DNA from: Nissolia schottii | Lineage: Eukaryota > Streptophyta > Magnoliopsida > Fabales > Fabaceae | DNA length: 64,000 nt | Reading direction: 5' to 3' | Assembly: GCA_003254905.1 (NCBI GenBank) | Contig: QANU01032482.1 | Span: forward strand, 1-64,000 | In this document: positions 50,059-62,069 of the stretch, one piece after another | How positions within the stretch are numbered: position 1 is the first letter of the stretch | How the letters are laid out: every line of letters begins with the position of its first letter | Program-made: the position numbers and the translations under genes | Notes under the pieces: model-generated | What the model saw: the letters and a program-made list of their open reading frames with translations, nothing else | What the model was told of the DNA's origin: nothing | The model's database searches: none

Positions 50059-51600
50059 TCCTATGATAAGGCGTCAAGGAATCTCTTCAAAAGCAGCCTC
50101 AATAGTTTAAAGTTGAAAATTGACCCCACAATTTTTTAATATGTTTTACTTAAACCTGATTAACAATTAAATCATGGAGAGAAGGAAAAGAAGATAACGC
50201 AATTCAAATGTTACACATTCGATATTGCCGCCCTTCCATTTATTCGTTTCTGATCTGAGAAATCAAATTGTTACAACAAGCATAGCTATCTAACAAATAG
50301 ATTATTTTTTTCATTTTTCAAATTGGTAAAGATACAAAGCGAGAATCTTTCAAGTTAGGCGTGATACTATTTAAACAATAAATTTACACAACATACATGA
50401 ATAATATATACAAATACAATAACATATAATTATTATTGAACCCCACATAATTATTATACTCTACAACAATATTCACATGTTGTTGTATTTATATACATTC
50501 ACCATTTATATTGTGTAAATTTATAGTGAAAGCAGCATTACCTTAAGTTATATATTCATAACAAAATATATAGACATATTTATTGAGTTTGGTCCTAATC
50601 AATGTATTTTATATTATCATCGTCTATAAGTTGTTACAACATTAGAAAGAAAATAAATTTTCAATTATTATTTTTTTTGAAATATTTAGTTTAAGGAGGC
50701 GAACAATAAGGTAATAACATTTCCTTCTAAATACTAATGAGGTTAACAATAAATAAATACAATTATTCTCTCAAAATCTTAATTAAGAAGCAGTCAACTC
50801 TCACTTATTTAGTAATTAAAAAAGATACTTAGCAGTGAACTTTGTAGTCCCTGTTTTTCTCTCTTATTCGCAAGGCCCAGGACTATGATGAGTTCAGCAT
50901 CAGGAATATTGGGTGGTTGAACTTTGGAGGGTTTTAATTGGCTTAAAGCTGGCGTGTTAGCTTTCTTTGAAATGGAGTTGGACGCTAAGTGCGTGCGTGC
51001 TTCCCTTCTCATTAGTGGTAACTTCTCTGGTCCCTCGTTTTTGTCTATCACCAAGTTGCTGAATTTGGATTGGATCGTACGTGAAGATTACTATGTGTTT
51101 GTTTAGAGAGGCTAATTTCCGCGCTAATACTTAATTTAGCTAAGAACGGTCATAGTTTGAGGCCTTGCCTCCCTTTCTTACTTGTTCTTTTCAGGCTGAT
51201 AGATAGTTTAGCTTCTCTGTTTTGTTTTGGGTGTTGTTGCATGTCTCGTTCAATATCTAAATAAAAAGGATATTTAGGATGATTTATTGAGACATTAAAT
51301 CATTTCTCATAGTTACAGTAACTATAATCAAACTGGAGAAGCGTACGTAGATTATAGCTTAATAATACATATATAAGACATAATTAATGTCACATCACAT
51401 AAGCTTTCTCTTCTAGTGGATAAGGCAAAGATAAAACTTAGATAGCTAGTCTTTGAGAGAGGTTGAATTACACTCACTCAATTTTTAATACAAAGTTTTA
51501 AGTACACAAGATATAGAATTCAATCTAAAATCGCCTTGCCCCACATAAAATATAAGATATAAAGGTGTTAATTTGAAATTCACAATAAAAAAATTAAAAA
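49223..51600. other. AT-rich intergenic DNA with microsatellites
   Basis: A TA run lies at 49296-49341 and an AAT run at 50009-50057. Bases 50860-51110 are GC-richer, with open frames on both strands (81 residues minus, 60 plus) that I do not recognise; this could be a lost exon or a captured fragment. The rest shows nothing. Confidence 0.45.
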
Positions 51601-51815
51601 TGCTACATGTACACCCAATTTTATACACTCATATGTACACCATTAATAATGCACAAACTTTATTCTCATGAGTGTACAAACATTACAAACTTATAGATGA
51701 TATTCTCAATTATACTTAATTAAGTGCACAAACATTACAGGCATTAAAACACAAACTTTATGTATATAAGTATAGGGTGTTTATATGGTGTATATTTTTT
51801 GGTGTACGTGTAGCA
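51601..51815. mobile_element. MITE, 215 bp, terminal inverted repeats TGCTACATGTACACC
   Basis: The left end TGCTACATGTACACC matches the inverted right end TGCTACACGTACACC at 14 of 15 positions. The interior is A/T-rich with ACAAACTTTAT-like repeats. The target duplication is unclear because both flanks are A-rich. Confidence 0.7.
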
Positions 51816-51830
51816 GAATTCTAAAAAAAT

Positions 51831-52731
51831 ATACTAAATTACACCTCCCCTCCCGTAAGAGATCTCTATATTACACTTCCTTTCCCTTCATTTTGACATC
51901 ATACACTCTCCTCCCCTCTATTTAAAACTAACCTACAATATAATCTCATATGCCCAATAATAATATAAAAATATTAATACATAATGAAGTATTTTCTAAT
52001 ACATAAATTATTATAATTTTTAAAATAAAAACTGAAGTATTTTCTTAACATTTAATTTTAAAACACTAATATATATTTTTATAATATAATAATAAAATTA
52101 TCCTCCTTCACTTATAATAACTGAACTAAAATAAATTATAATAAAAAAATAAAAGTAGATTTCTTTATAATCCTAGCAAAGAAAAATCTTAAAAGACTTA
52201 ATAATATATATTTTATTTTAAAATTAATTGTTAAGAAAAAACTTAATTTTTTATTTTAAAGTTATCATAAATTTTTAATTAATAATACATCTTTTAATAA
52301 AATAAAATAACTTTTATATAATTATCATAATTACACATCAATAATTTTATATTATTATTATTCATTTTTTTAAATTTTTTTTGAAAAGATTCAATTTTTT
52401 GAATGATGAATAAATTATCATAATTTAAAATTATCATAATTTATTATAATTTATTAATTAATAATGTATTACATTAATAGAATAATTTATATATAATTAT
52501 TGTAATTATGTATTAATATTTTATATCATTATGTAAAAATTTTCAAAATGTTTAATTATTTGTAAAGGATAACTAAATAAAAAATTATTTGTGGCGGTAA
52601 TTCTGTCTAAATATAAAATTGGACTAAAGTTTAGGTTATTTTTAAAATAGAGACGAGGGGAGTGTATGATTTTAAAATGAATGGGAGAAGAGTGTAATAT
52701 AGTAATCTCTTAAGGGGTTGTAATTTACTCT
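51831..52731. mobile_element. Mutator-like MITE, about 901 bp, TIRs about 110 bp
   Basis: The left arm (ATACTAAATTACACC, AAGAGATCTCTATATTACAC, ATCATACACTCTCCTCCCC) matches the inverted right arm (AGAGTAAATTACAACC, AAGAGATTACTATATTACAC, ATCATACACTCCCCTCG) over about 110 bp. Near-matching 9-bp repeats TAAAAAAAT/AAAAAAAAT flank it, though low complexity weakens that point. The interior is extremely A/T-rich and non-coding. It sits 15 bp from the preceding MITE. Confidence 0.75.
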
Positions 52732-53026
52732 AAAAAAAATAATGTAAGTAATTGTGAATGTTTTTTTGGGTCAAATAAAATGTGTATAATGAAATCCGTT
52801 GTTGCATAAAAAGGCCCTCCATACCTCATATGTGAATACGATACCTAGTTTAGTTGCCAGGTCAGGCCCATTTCTACCTAAAATTGTGATTTGTGTGGGC
52901 TTGCATCCTTGTTTCTTTTTCTAATATCAACGAAGGAAAAACTATTGTCTATAACACATATTCCCTTAACTTACATGATGCATGTGACCTTATATATGAT
53001 AGGAACTGTTGATCCAGTGCACTCAC

Positions 53027-53896
53027 TAGGGGTGTCAAACAGGCCAGGCCGACCTGTTTAGGACCGCGAGTCTAAACGGGTCGGGCCAAATTATGCTTAT
53101 TTTTAGGATTCAGCTCGTTTATGGTCGGTTCACGGGTCTAAATGGGCCAGCTTGCTATCCCGTTTATTTTTTTTAAAAAAAATTAAAATTTTAGTCTATT
53201 TTTTATGATTTAAATACAAAGTTGTGAATAAGTATGCACAATCATTTTAACTATTTTTTATCGTCTACCTATTAATTAATTAGAAAGAAATAGTTTAAAT
53301 GGTTGATTGCGATATTATATTATCTTTTTTGTTCTTTCAACTATCTTGCTTGAAAGATATCAAATGCTTTCAAATGCTATTTGAAATCGATTCATGAATT
53401 AATACAACTTTCATTAATTAAATGACGGCATATAACATTGATGTGGGTACTGTTATGTTATTGATCAAAAACACAATTGAAACTCTTTCTTATAGATTAA
53501 TCAATAATAAATAAGGTTTGAAAGTATATATCAACTTGTAGGGCGTAGGCACTCATTGAAAGAATAGAATGCAAAATTTATCAATATCTATGTCATAGCA
53601 CTTTAGCTGTATAGCAATATAAATATAATTAAGTAGTTAAACATAACAAATAGTTAAACATGCTCAATTATAAGTAAATTCTTAAACTCCAAAATAAAAT
53701 TTAGAATCCAAAATGAAACTTTTAAAAAGTTGATTTTTTATTAAAAAAATATTTCACGGGTTAGCCCGCATGCCTAATGGGTCGGGCCTAAACAGGTCGG
53801 GCCAATTTTTTTTAAAAATTTCACAGGCCTATTTTTTGCATGTAAAACCCGTCCATTTAACCGAGTAAACGGGCCAGACTCATTTTGACAGCCTTA
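53027..53896. mobile_element. hAT-like element, 870 bp, 8-bp target duplication
   Basis: Left end TAGGGGTGTCAAACAGGCC; inverted right end TAAGGCTGTCAAAATGAG. Flanking repeats GCACTCAC (53019-53026) and GCCCTCAC (53897-53904) match at 7 of 8, as expected for hAT. The ends are rich in GGGCC/GGCCCG motifs. The middle, including the 53207-53300 segment shared with 8645-8735, is A/T-rich, and no transposase is present, so the element is non-autonomous. Confidence 0.82.
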
Positions 53897-53904
53897 GCCC
53901 TCAC

Positions 53905-54447
53905 GAAGCTAAGCACCGCAAGATATATAAAAGAAGCATACTCAGCCAACAAAAAGATAAAAAAGACTTCATGCATTACATAATAAGATTATTCAAATAA
54001 TCACGATCTTTTCCATCAATCCCCCAGTCTCTACGTTTTAGCTCTAGTGAATTGCAGCATCAATAAATTAATAATAGTTAGTAATTTTTACGCTACATAT
54101 GATTACATTAGAAATTCTTAATTTTTAAGTTTACTTGCTTAAATATTAACTATACGAACTAATTTCAAATAAGTTAAAGGTCTTACTCTAGTACCGCATC
54201 AAATTTAAGGGTATCGATATCCTATGGTTATTTGTGGCCAAAAACTAGCCATGTGTCCTATTAACTCTAATTATTTATTATTTTAAACCCAAAAGCAAAT
54301 CATGACCGTTGAAACATAAAGAAGTATCGATATCCTTGTAAAAACTAGGGTATCGAAGGAAGATTATTACGAAGAAACCTAAAGAATGATACCGTATATA
54401 CGTATCCGTAACTATAAAAAAGATGAGTTGATAGCATATCATCATTT
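53905..54447. other. Spacer, nothing recognised
   Basis: A/T-rich DNA with a short repeated GTATCGATATCC motif (54212-54224 and 54326-54336). No coding sequence. Confidence 0.45.
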
Positions 54448-54484
54448 CCCCTTATTACCATTCTGATGGATCAGTGCTGAATGG
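54448..54484 (+). mobile_element. LINE fragment, left piece (RNase H start)
   Basis: Encodes the start of an RNase H-like domain (DGSVLN) that continues, in frame, at 62673 beyond the 8.2-kb Gypsy insertion. A possible LINE target repeat ATCATTT lies at 54441-54447 and again at 63150-63156 after the A-rich tail, implying a 5'-truncated insertion. Confidence 0.65.
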
Positions 54485-55090
54485 TGTTTGTGAGTAATTC
54501 GTATAGCAAACGAAGTTACATGAACACGAGTAAAGGGTTAAGAAAGGCGCATTGACGGAAGCTCCAACATCAAGACGAAAGCTCCAAGCGGGTTTCTTGC
54601 AAGAGAGAGATTGGCGGCGAGTGTACCTGCAAAGGCACTCCGACGCTCAAGTAAACACAAGTGTTAGGTAAGTATTCTAGAGTCAGAATGAGTGATACCT
54701 GGTGATCAGAGGTCATGTGCTTTTATAGGTGAGCTAGGATGGTTAGATAGAGATAAAGCTAGGGGAATTCACATACTGACTTCCCCGATTTATCTTCCCC
54801 GCTTATCTAGGAGTTGGTTACGCGTTCTGCTAATTGTGGGAGGAGAAGGTTTTGCTTCTTCCTTTAGTCCTATTAGGTCGAATAGGGTCCGAAGTCTTGG
54901 GCCTGTGACCTTCTCCTTTTCTGGGCGTCATGGAGCTCTCCTCTTGGGTTGACAGGTGCGAGCATGTAAGGAGAGCTCCCACTACTCCTTAGTGGGCTAA
55001 AGCCCTTGAGTCCTGTAGGCAAGGTGAGCTCCCCCCCCCACTTTTTAGTGGGTCAGAGCTCTCTGAACCCTTAGTCTCTAGTCTGTAACA
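54485..55090 (-). repeat. 3' LTR of the Gypsy element
   Basis: 606-bp LTR. It begins, on the minus strand, TGTTACAGACTAG and pairs with 62070-62672. Confidence 0.9.
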
Positions 55091-57907
55091 TTACTCCCAG
55101 CACAAGTTCGTCATGTTAACCTGATGAGTGTCGTGCTTGTCTTTCGAACGTTTGTAGCTTTCTTTTGATTGGTCGTATTTCCTTTTGTAAATTTTGTCAT
55201 TCAAAGGGTATTTTTAATACCCGATATTCGCAACTTCTTATGCCGTTGTGTCCGTTACTCTGATATGGCTAAACATTTGTCTAAGTCTTGCGTTTATTTG
55301 GAGATAATTTTCTTGGACTTTGTTGCCCCTTCTCTTTATTTCTTTGTTGACTTTTTTCTTTGCTCCTTTGAGAGTTCCTTCCCTTCTAAAATTTTTTTGA
55401 CTTTTTTCTCTTTCCCTCATTTTCATCTTTTCAAAAATAATATTTAACTTTATCAAAAAAAATTTACTTTCCCCCCTTTTCCCCTTTCTTTTCCCTATCT
55501 TTTCTTTTTCATTTCACTTTCTCTACTTCCATAGAAAAGAGAGAACCACCGAAGACCACTGTGACATTGCGTCGCCGCTGTCGCCTTTGCCCACCTCCTT
55601 TCATTTCCCTTTTCCGAGTAAGTCACTTCTTTTCTTCTTCTTTTTTATTTTTGTTTCCAAACTTTGACCTTCAATGTATGTTGATTTTTTGTTTTGCTAA
55701 ATATTGTCTTTGGTTTATCTTCTTGCCACTCACTCAAAGAAAATCTAATATTTGAGATTGTTGTTGTTATGAAAACTCTATTATTTTTCTCAAAGTTGTG
55801 TTTTCTTTGAGTTTGTTAATGGAGGGTTTCAATTTTTTCATGTGTTGATGGAAACTCTATATTTGAATGTTGAATGTATGTTTGCCATGGATGAGTATGT
55901 GACAGCAAAGTAGGTTTTGCTCTTTATTTTCCCATTGTTATGAATGTTGTCTTAGTCGTGTAATCACAAATGTCACCATTTTTGCTTCATTTGAATCTTT
56001 TTTTATAAAAGGAGCAAGATAGGGGATGAGATAAGGATGGAGGTTGGAATAAGTTTGAGAGTGTGTGTATGTGTATGGGGAGGGGTTGCGGGTAATGACT
56101 GGCGATAGAAGGTTCACTGGTCGGTAAGGTAAGGTTTGGTTGGGGGATTCCAGTCATGTAACTGGTCAAGGGGGTCCGATCGTGTGACGGATGATGGGAT
56201 GTTCGGGGACGTGGGAGAGAATAGGGTCAGTCGGGGGGTTCGTTCTTGTGATCAGTTGAGGGGCTGTTTAGGGACGCAAGAGGGAGTAGGGCCGGTGGCA
56301 TGATTGGCCGAGGGGTCGGTCAAGGGAGGTTTCCAGTCACGAGGCGGAGAGGTTCCAATCATGGGTTAGTTAGATAGAGAGGGTCACTACATAGGCTTTT
56401 TATTTATTTTCTAAGCTTATTTTTGTTTTTCTTACTTAGATTGTGGTGATTCTTTGTAGGTATGGTGAGGGAAACCGGTTACTCGTAGAAGTTTATCACC
56501 CCATTAGGCCTTCCAATGAGGAAACATACCAACGAGCCTCCCCTGAATTACTTGGACTTCCCTCTTGCCTAATGGTTGAAGAGTTGAAAGAGAAAGGAGG
56601 TCTTTATGAATTGTTAGTTGGCGGTCTTTCCGACAATAGATATGAGCTTAAGCTCCCTTCTAATTGGGAGAGACCATGTTTCTCTCGTGAAGCTGAAGAT
56701 GGGCATTTCTTTTAAATGTATCTAGCCACCTTTACGAGCGTTGGCTTTAGACTTCCCTTCACCCTCCTACAGAGGTTTCCCCCATTCAGATTAATCCCAA
56801 TGGTTGGGCTACAATTAGGGGTTTTGAGGAGTTGTGTTCCTTTTGTGGTATTTTTGTTTCTCCACATGCCTTCTTGAACTTGTTTTACTTGGGTAGGCAA
56901 GCAGGAGCAGGTGCCACAAAGAGTTTGGAGGATTTGCTATCTTTGAAGTCTTGCCTAAGAATAACTACTTTTAATCCTTTTTGAAGAGTCTTTTCATGGA
57001 TTCAAGACTCACTACGTGAAGGTTTTCTTTAAAGAGGAAATTCAGGGTGAGTTCTTGGGTTCTAATGATGCTCCCCTTTTTCCTCTCTATTGGAATAAGG
57101 ATTGGGTTTCGAAGAATACTCCCAATTTCGTGCTGACTGAATATGAGGAGAAAGTGGTAAATATGCTTGTAGAGCACTTTGAGCGCAAGCCCTTTGCGTT
57201 GTCTAAGCGTAAAAGTTCACACTTTAAAGAAATATCTTGGTTAGCCTTCTTTGTTGTTGTAGCTTTCTTTTGCCATACTTATTGATTTATCATAATGACT
57301 AATGTTTTTTTTTTCTCTTTTTCTATTTTGCAGGCAAGATGGCCCCCAAAAAACCTTGCCACCCTTCTTAAGAAGCATAGTATTGAAAGAAGTTCTTTGG
57401 TCCGACATCATTCACCACCAGCTAGTCTTGAGCCTTTTGTCACTAATTCTGTTGCTTTTGCTGGGTCAGGAAATTTAGGAGACCTTGGTACTCAGGGCAC
57501 CCGCACTGTTAAGTTGGATGTTAGCTCCTTTAGTTTAGAAGGTTGGGTGTTTCCTTCCTATAAACATTCACGTGTTGGCTCCTTTCGTGAGAAGGGCAAA
57601 GTGGGTGATCCTCTAAACCCCTTTAGCCTTGTTGATGACCCTCAGGTATCCATTTTGTCAGACAAGTCTAACCCTCATTATCAGTTTGATATCTTATTGA
57701 GGCTTGATAAGAAGAAGGACCTTGAGAAAGAGGCAGTAGTGAAGGAGTGAACGAGAGCTAGGCTTCATGGATTATGCAAATTTCTTGTGTTGCCATTATG
57801 TTTGAGGAACTTTTCACCTGCAAAGACGCTCAGATAAAGAGCCTTGCTTTGGAGGCCAAGGAAGCCCAAAAGGCTTAGCAGGATGCCTAGAAGGCCCAGT
57901 AGGGGGC
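55091..57907 (+). mobile_element. Antisense ORF region of the Gypsy element (Transposase_28-like text)
   Basis: Plus-strand coding-like stretches lie at about 56440-56730, 57010-57240 and 57330-57750, opposite to the direction of gag. The first has PELLGLPSCLMVEELKEKGG and ends near LATFTSVGFRLPFTLLQRF, resembling the plant 'putative gypsy type transposon' (Transposase_28) family; the last is Ser/Lys-rich. Antisense frames of this kind between pol and the 3' LTR are known for Tat-lineage Gypsy elements. Broken. Bases 55091-56440 are pyrimidine-rich, then G-rich, with no domain recognised. Confidence 0.6.
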
Positions 57908-59427
57908 TGATAGGTGGAGTTTGTACCCTATTTTATTATTCTATAATTGAACATTGTATACTAAAAATGTGTAATTTTAATGCTTAATTAATATGTTTTG
58001 CACATTATCTTCTTTTGTGAGAAATTGAGAAAAATGCAATTTTAAGCACTACTTTATCTTAGAATTTAATGTGTAGATTTCTTTTGTTCTTTTTTAGTTT
58101 TCTATTTTTATTGCAGAAAATAAATTGTAAAGAGGATCATTGAAGATCTGAAGGAGAGTTGATAAGATATAAATTTTAAAGAATAGATTTGGAGAGAAGA
58201 TTGAGACCAATAAATGCAAGATTAAATTCAAATTCAAAAAGATTTGGTCAAAGATTTGCTGAGGATTTTAACGCTGACTTTGCCACGGATTTTATGCCAG
58301 GATGGAGATTGCATCTCGATTTGACCTCAACTACAAAGTTGTAGATCTATCTCTTAGCTTTAATTGGAGATTTGAATCACCTCAATCCGATATCTGTAGC
58401 CGAAGTTATCGCGATTTTACTAACTGTTGTACTGAAAGTGCGGGATTTACTCCCACTTTAGGTCAATCCTATATAAATAGACATCCTCTCTCAACAACTT
58501 GAAAAAAAAACTGGACATACCCAACCTCCATTTTTATTTTCTGCACTTTTCCTTTTATTTGATTGCACTTTAGGTTTATGTTAGTAATGCTTAGTGCTTA
58601 GTGCTTAGTGCTTAGTTATTCAAGGATTGTTGGAGCGCTCGCATTGACAACGCAAGCTCCCAATTATTTGCGAATTCCTACCGTTATTGTTTTCAGGTTT
58701 TGTTATTTCAATTTTCCATTATTTTCTACTCTCTTATTATTTTTATTTATTATGAGTTTTTATCCTCCACCCATGGAGGAGTAGTTTCTTAATATCTTGT
58801 ATGCGGTAACTCTAGATTAGGATTAATTCGAGGTCTTGTGCTTAATGTTTATTCATGATTTGTTCCGCCTATGATTAATAATATAGCGATTGCATGTTAT
58901 TGGTTAGGGTTAATTCTAGGTTGATAGATCTTGACGATTGTAGGATTTATTGATTTAGGATTTGGGAACATTTTGGGAAACTAATTAGATTTAATTAGGT
59001 TGTGCAATTGGAACATAATTGATATAGGTTTTTAATGCTGAGATCTTAGTTTTAATTCCTATATTAATAAATGCTTAGGGGATTGACGATCGTAGTCTCT
59101 TAGGTGAATTGCGTATTAGTTAGAGATTTCAACTAATAAACAACATCCCTCTTATGAATAATTAATTAGGAACCAATGACAATTAATCCTTGATCTAGAA
59201 ACACCGTATGCAGAATATTGCTTTTTTTTTTATCATGTTAACTTACTTTTATTTTGCTTTCTTTTTATTATTATTCATCAATCCAAACCCCCCTTTTTTA
59301 ATTGCAATTTTAATTGGTTCTAATTGCAATCATGTTAGCCTCCTTTACTACGTTTTTGGGGTAAATTTAGTTTTATAAATTATTATTTGATCGTACATTG
59401 AAATTAACAACGTTTTGGTGTGTGTCA
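57908..59427 (+). mobile_element. Family-A solo LTR, 1520 bp, TSD GGGGC
   Basis: Starts TGATAGGTGGAGTTTGTACC and ends TTGGTGTGTGTCA. GGGGC flanks it at 57903-57907 and 59428-59432. A TATA-like CCTATATAAATAGACA lies near 58468. It inserted into the Gypsy element and later lost its internal region. Confidence 0.92.
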
Positions 59428-59488
59428 GGGGCTTTGGAGGCCACTTCCCGTTCACTACGTGGTAAATGTGCTTGTAGAGCACTTTTAG

Positions 59489-59958
59489 ACTAATTACTAG
59501 CATGCAAGAGACTAATTCCCTTACGAAATCCTCCTAGCATGCAAATCATGAAAAATGCGCAGTTTTTATAAATAAAATGGAAATACTTTTAAATAAAATC
59601 TAAAAATCACAATATAATATGAGTAAAAGATCCTTTACAAGATATGAAATATAATTCAAAATACGTTACACTCTACTTATAGTCCACTGCAGTGCTCTAT
59701 AGATTGACATGAATGTAAACTATCCTAAAGACTAAAATAATTGAACAATACTTCATGACAACATAAAGCTCACTAAGAGTCCAAACTGTTGAGATCTACT
59801 GAATGAGAGGCGCATCTTCGTCAACGGTATCTGAAAAAGGTTGATGAGGGATGAGTCATCACTCAGTGAATGACAAACCCCATGATGACATGGGACAGTT
59901 CATAATCATGGCATGCAAATGCAATACATATAGATAACAATCATGAAAAAGTTTATCC

Positions 59959-59989
<31 letters not shown>

Positions 59990-61444
59990 AAACATTTAAG
60001 AACATAAACAAGTGGGGAGTTTTCTAGATAGACATGCCAAGGATTACGGTTTAACTATTCCTAAAATGTTTGAGTTTTACGATCTTGCCCTAATCTACAT
60101 AACATGATACATGATACATGATACATGACGTTGGGCATCAAGGGTTGCCATGTCTAGGCTTTAGGGTCTTGCCCCTAAATCTACATGAGTCCTATTCTGC
60201 TTTACGATCGTACAAGGTATATCAGGGTCAAGGCTGTCACTGACTTACAATTCTATCCTAGATACACTCCCATGAAAACAGTTTTAAATATATAGCATGA
60301 TCATCATAACATAATCCTTATACTGATAGTAAAACATGACTTAATATCTTTAAGTGTTTTATCTTGGAAAAATAAAGATAGACTAAGATCTCATGCTTAG
60401 GAAGATTCCCAAGTAAGAGAGGTGCGTGATAATGGACATCTTAAATACCAAGTCTTGTACTTAGCCAGAGCCTTTCCTTAACATAAGTCTTCTCCACCAG
60501 AATCTTTCCTTATCCATAATCTTTTACTAAGGGTTTAACTAAACAATATGAACATCTATATCGCTTAATATTAATCATACACACACAACATGAATATATT
60601 TAATGCAATAAAACATGTGGTCTCATGTAGTTCTAAAAATAGTTTCTTGATTTTCTAAAAATAGCTTTGTACATATCTATTTCATAAATAAAGATTTTTT
60701 AAATAAATAATTATGAGAAAATATCTAATTAAATAAAGGTAATTAATTTCATAAATACATAAATAGAATAATAACTTCCACCTCATAGGATTGTATAAAA
60801 ACATCCATAAATAAAATAATGCTAAAATAAATAAATAAATANAATCATGAGGAAATATCTAATTAAATAAAGGTAATTAATTTCATAAATACATAAATAG
60901 AATAATAACTTCCACCTCATAGGATTGTATAAAAACATCCATAAATAAAATAATGCTAAAATAAATAAATAAATAAATAACTTTAAAATAAATACATGGT
61001 CTAAAATAGACCGTGAAGAAAGTCACTCACCTAAAAATGGTCAAATACTAAAGAGCACTAAGTTGGGAGCTCTTGACACACTCTACGTGGAGGCACTGCT
61101 TCGCCACGAACGAAAGACGAGAGGGAGAAAAGAAATAAAATATAACTGGAGCAAAACGTCTCACAAAAGTGTGACCTCTCAAGATCTCAAGTGAATTAGC
61201 AAGTCTAAACACTCACAGGAAGCCTCTATATATAGGGGAAGAAGGAGATCCCCTTCTATAGTTGCAAATGATGTGGGACTAATTCCCACACTCATCTCAT
61301 GCGAGATGGACCACAACGAACATCATCTCGCGTGATATGAGCTCCAAAAATGATATTCGCCTTCCTTGTCCCACGTCTCGCATGAGATGACTTACACGTC
61401 TCGCTCAAGATGTGCCTTCTCTTTTTTTTTTCTGGGTCGTGACA
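59489..61444 (-). mobile_element. Chromovirus-type LTR, one clear end
   Basis: Read on the minus strand it starts TGTCACGACCCAG, the classic start of many plant chromovirus LTRs, and interrupts the gag relic at 61445. The other end near 59489 has no recognisable terminus or matching target repeat, so the copy is truncated or rearranged. It contains the duplicated segment around the N at 60842. Confidence 0.65.
60723..60978. repeat. Near-identical 120-bp duplication around a single N (60842)
   Basis: The block starting ATATCTAATTAAATAAAGG and ending in ATAAATAAATAAAT occurs just before and again just after the N. It looks like two contig ends joined without merging their overlap. Confidence 0.85.
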
Positions 61445-62069
61445 CCTGTTAATGCTCACCTCCGCCCTTCAGTTGAATTCCTCGAGCGTCTTTGGTTCTT
61501 GCCCGAGGACTTCTTCTAATAATGGAGTCCCCGGGCGGATCTCAAAACATAATGCCATTAATCTCTATTCAATCGTAATGTTCTCCACTAGGTTTGCTTC
61601 CTTGGCAAAGTGCTCTAGGTAGCTGCGCAGTGACTCGCCTTCTCCCTAGTTAACGCCTAAGAGGCTAATAGCTATCTTGGAATGTCTTTTGCTCGTAGTG
61701 AATTGAAGCACGAATTTTTGGAAAACTTCCTCGAAGCTTGTAATCGACCTTTTAGGCAGAGAGAACAACCACTTTTTTGTTGGTCTTATGAGGGTTAGCG
61801 TGAATGCCCTGCAAAGTATGACATCAAATGCTTGCATCAGCCAAGTCTTGGACTTGAACACCGTAAGGTGTTCTTGTGGATCCGAGGTTCCTTCGTAGGC
61901 TTTTGCAGTTTAGGGTAGCATGAAATTTTTAGGCGGGTTGACGTAAAAAATTTCATCAGATAATGGGCTATCATTCACAACAACTCCCTTATTTTGCAGT
62001 TGCCCGCTTAAGCCTTGGGTCCGGTTAAAGTGGATGGATCCTTTAGAGTTTGAGTCTCCCATCCGCTAA
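61445..62069 (-). mobile_element. Gag relic of the Gypsy element
   Basis: Minus-strand text such as SKTWLMQAFDVILCRAFTL, RSITSFEEVFQKFVLQF and the RAEVSINR end match Ty3/Gypsy gag (Retrotrans_gag). It lies directly inside the 5' LTR and is cut at 61445 by the nested chromovirus LTR. Broken. Confidence 0.8.
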
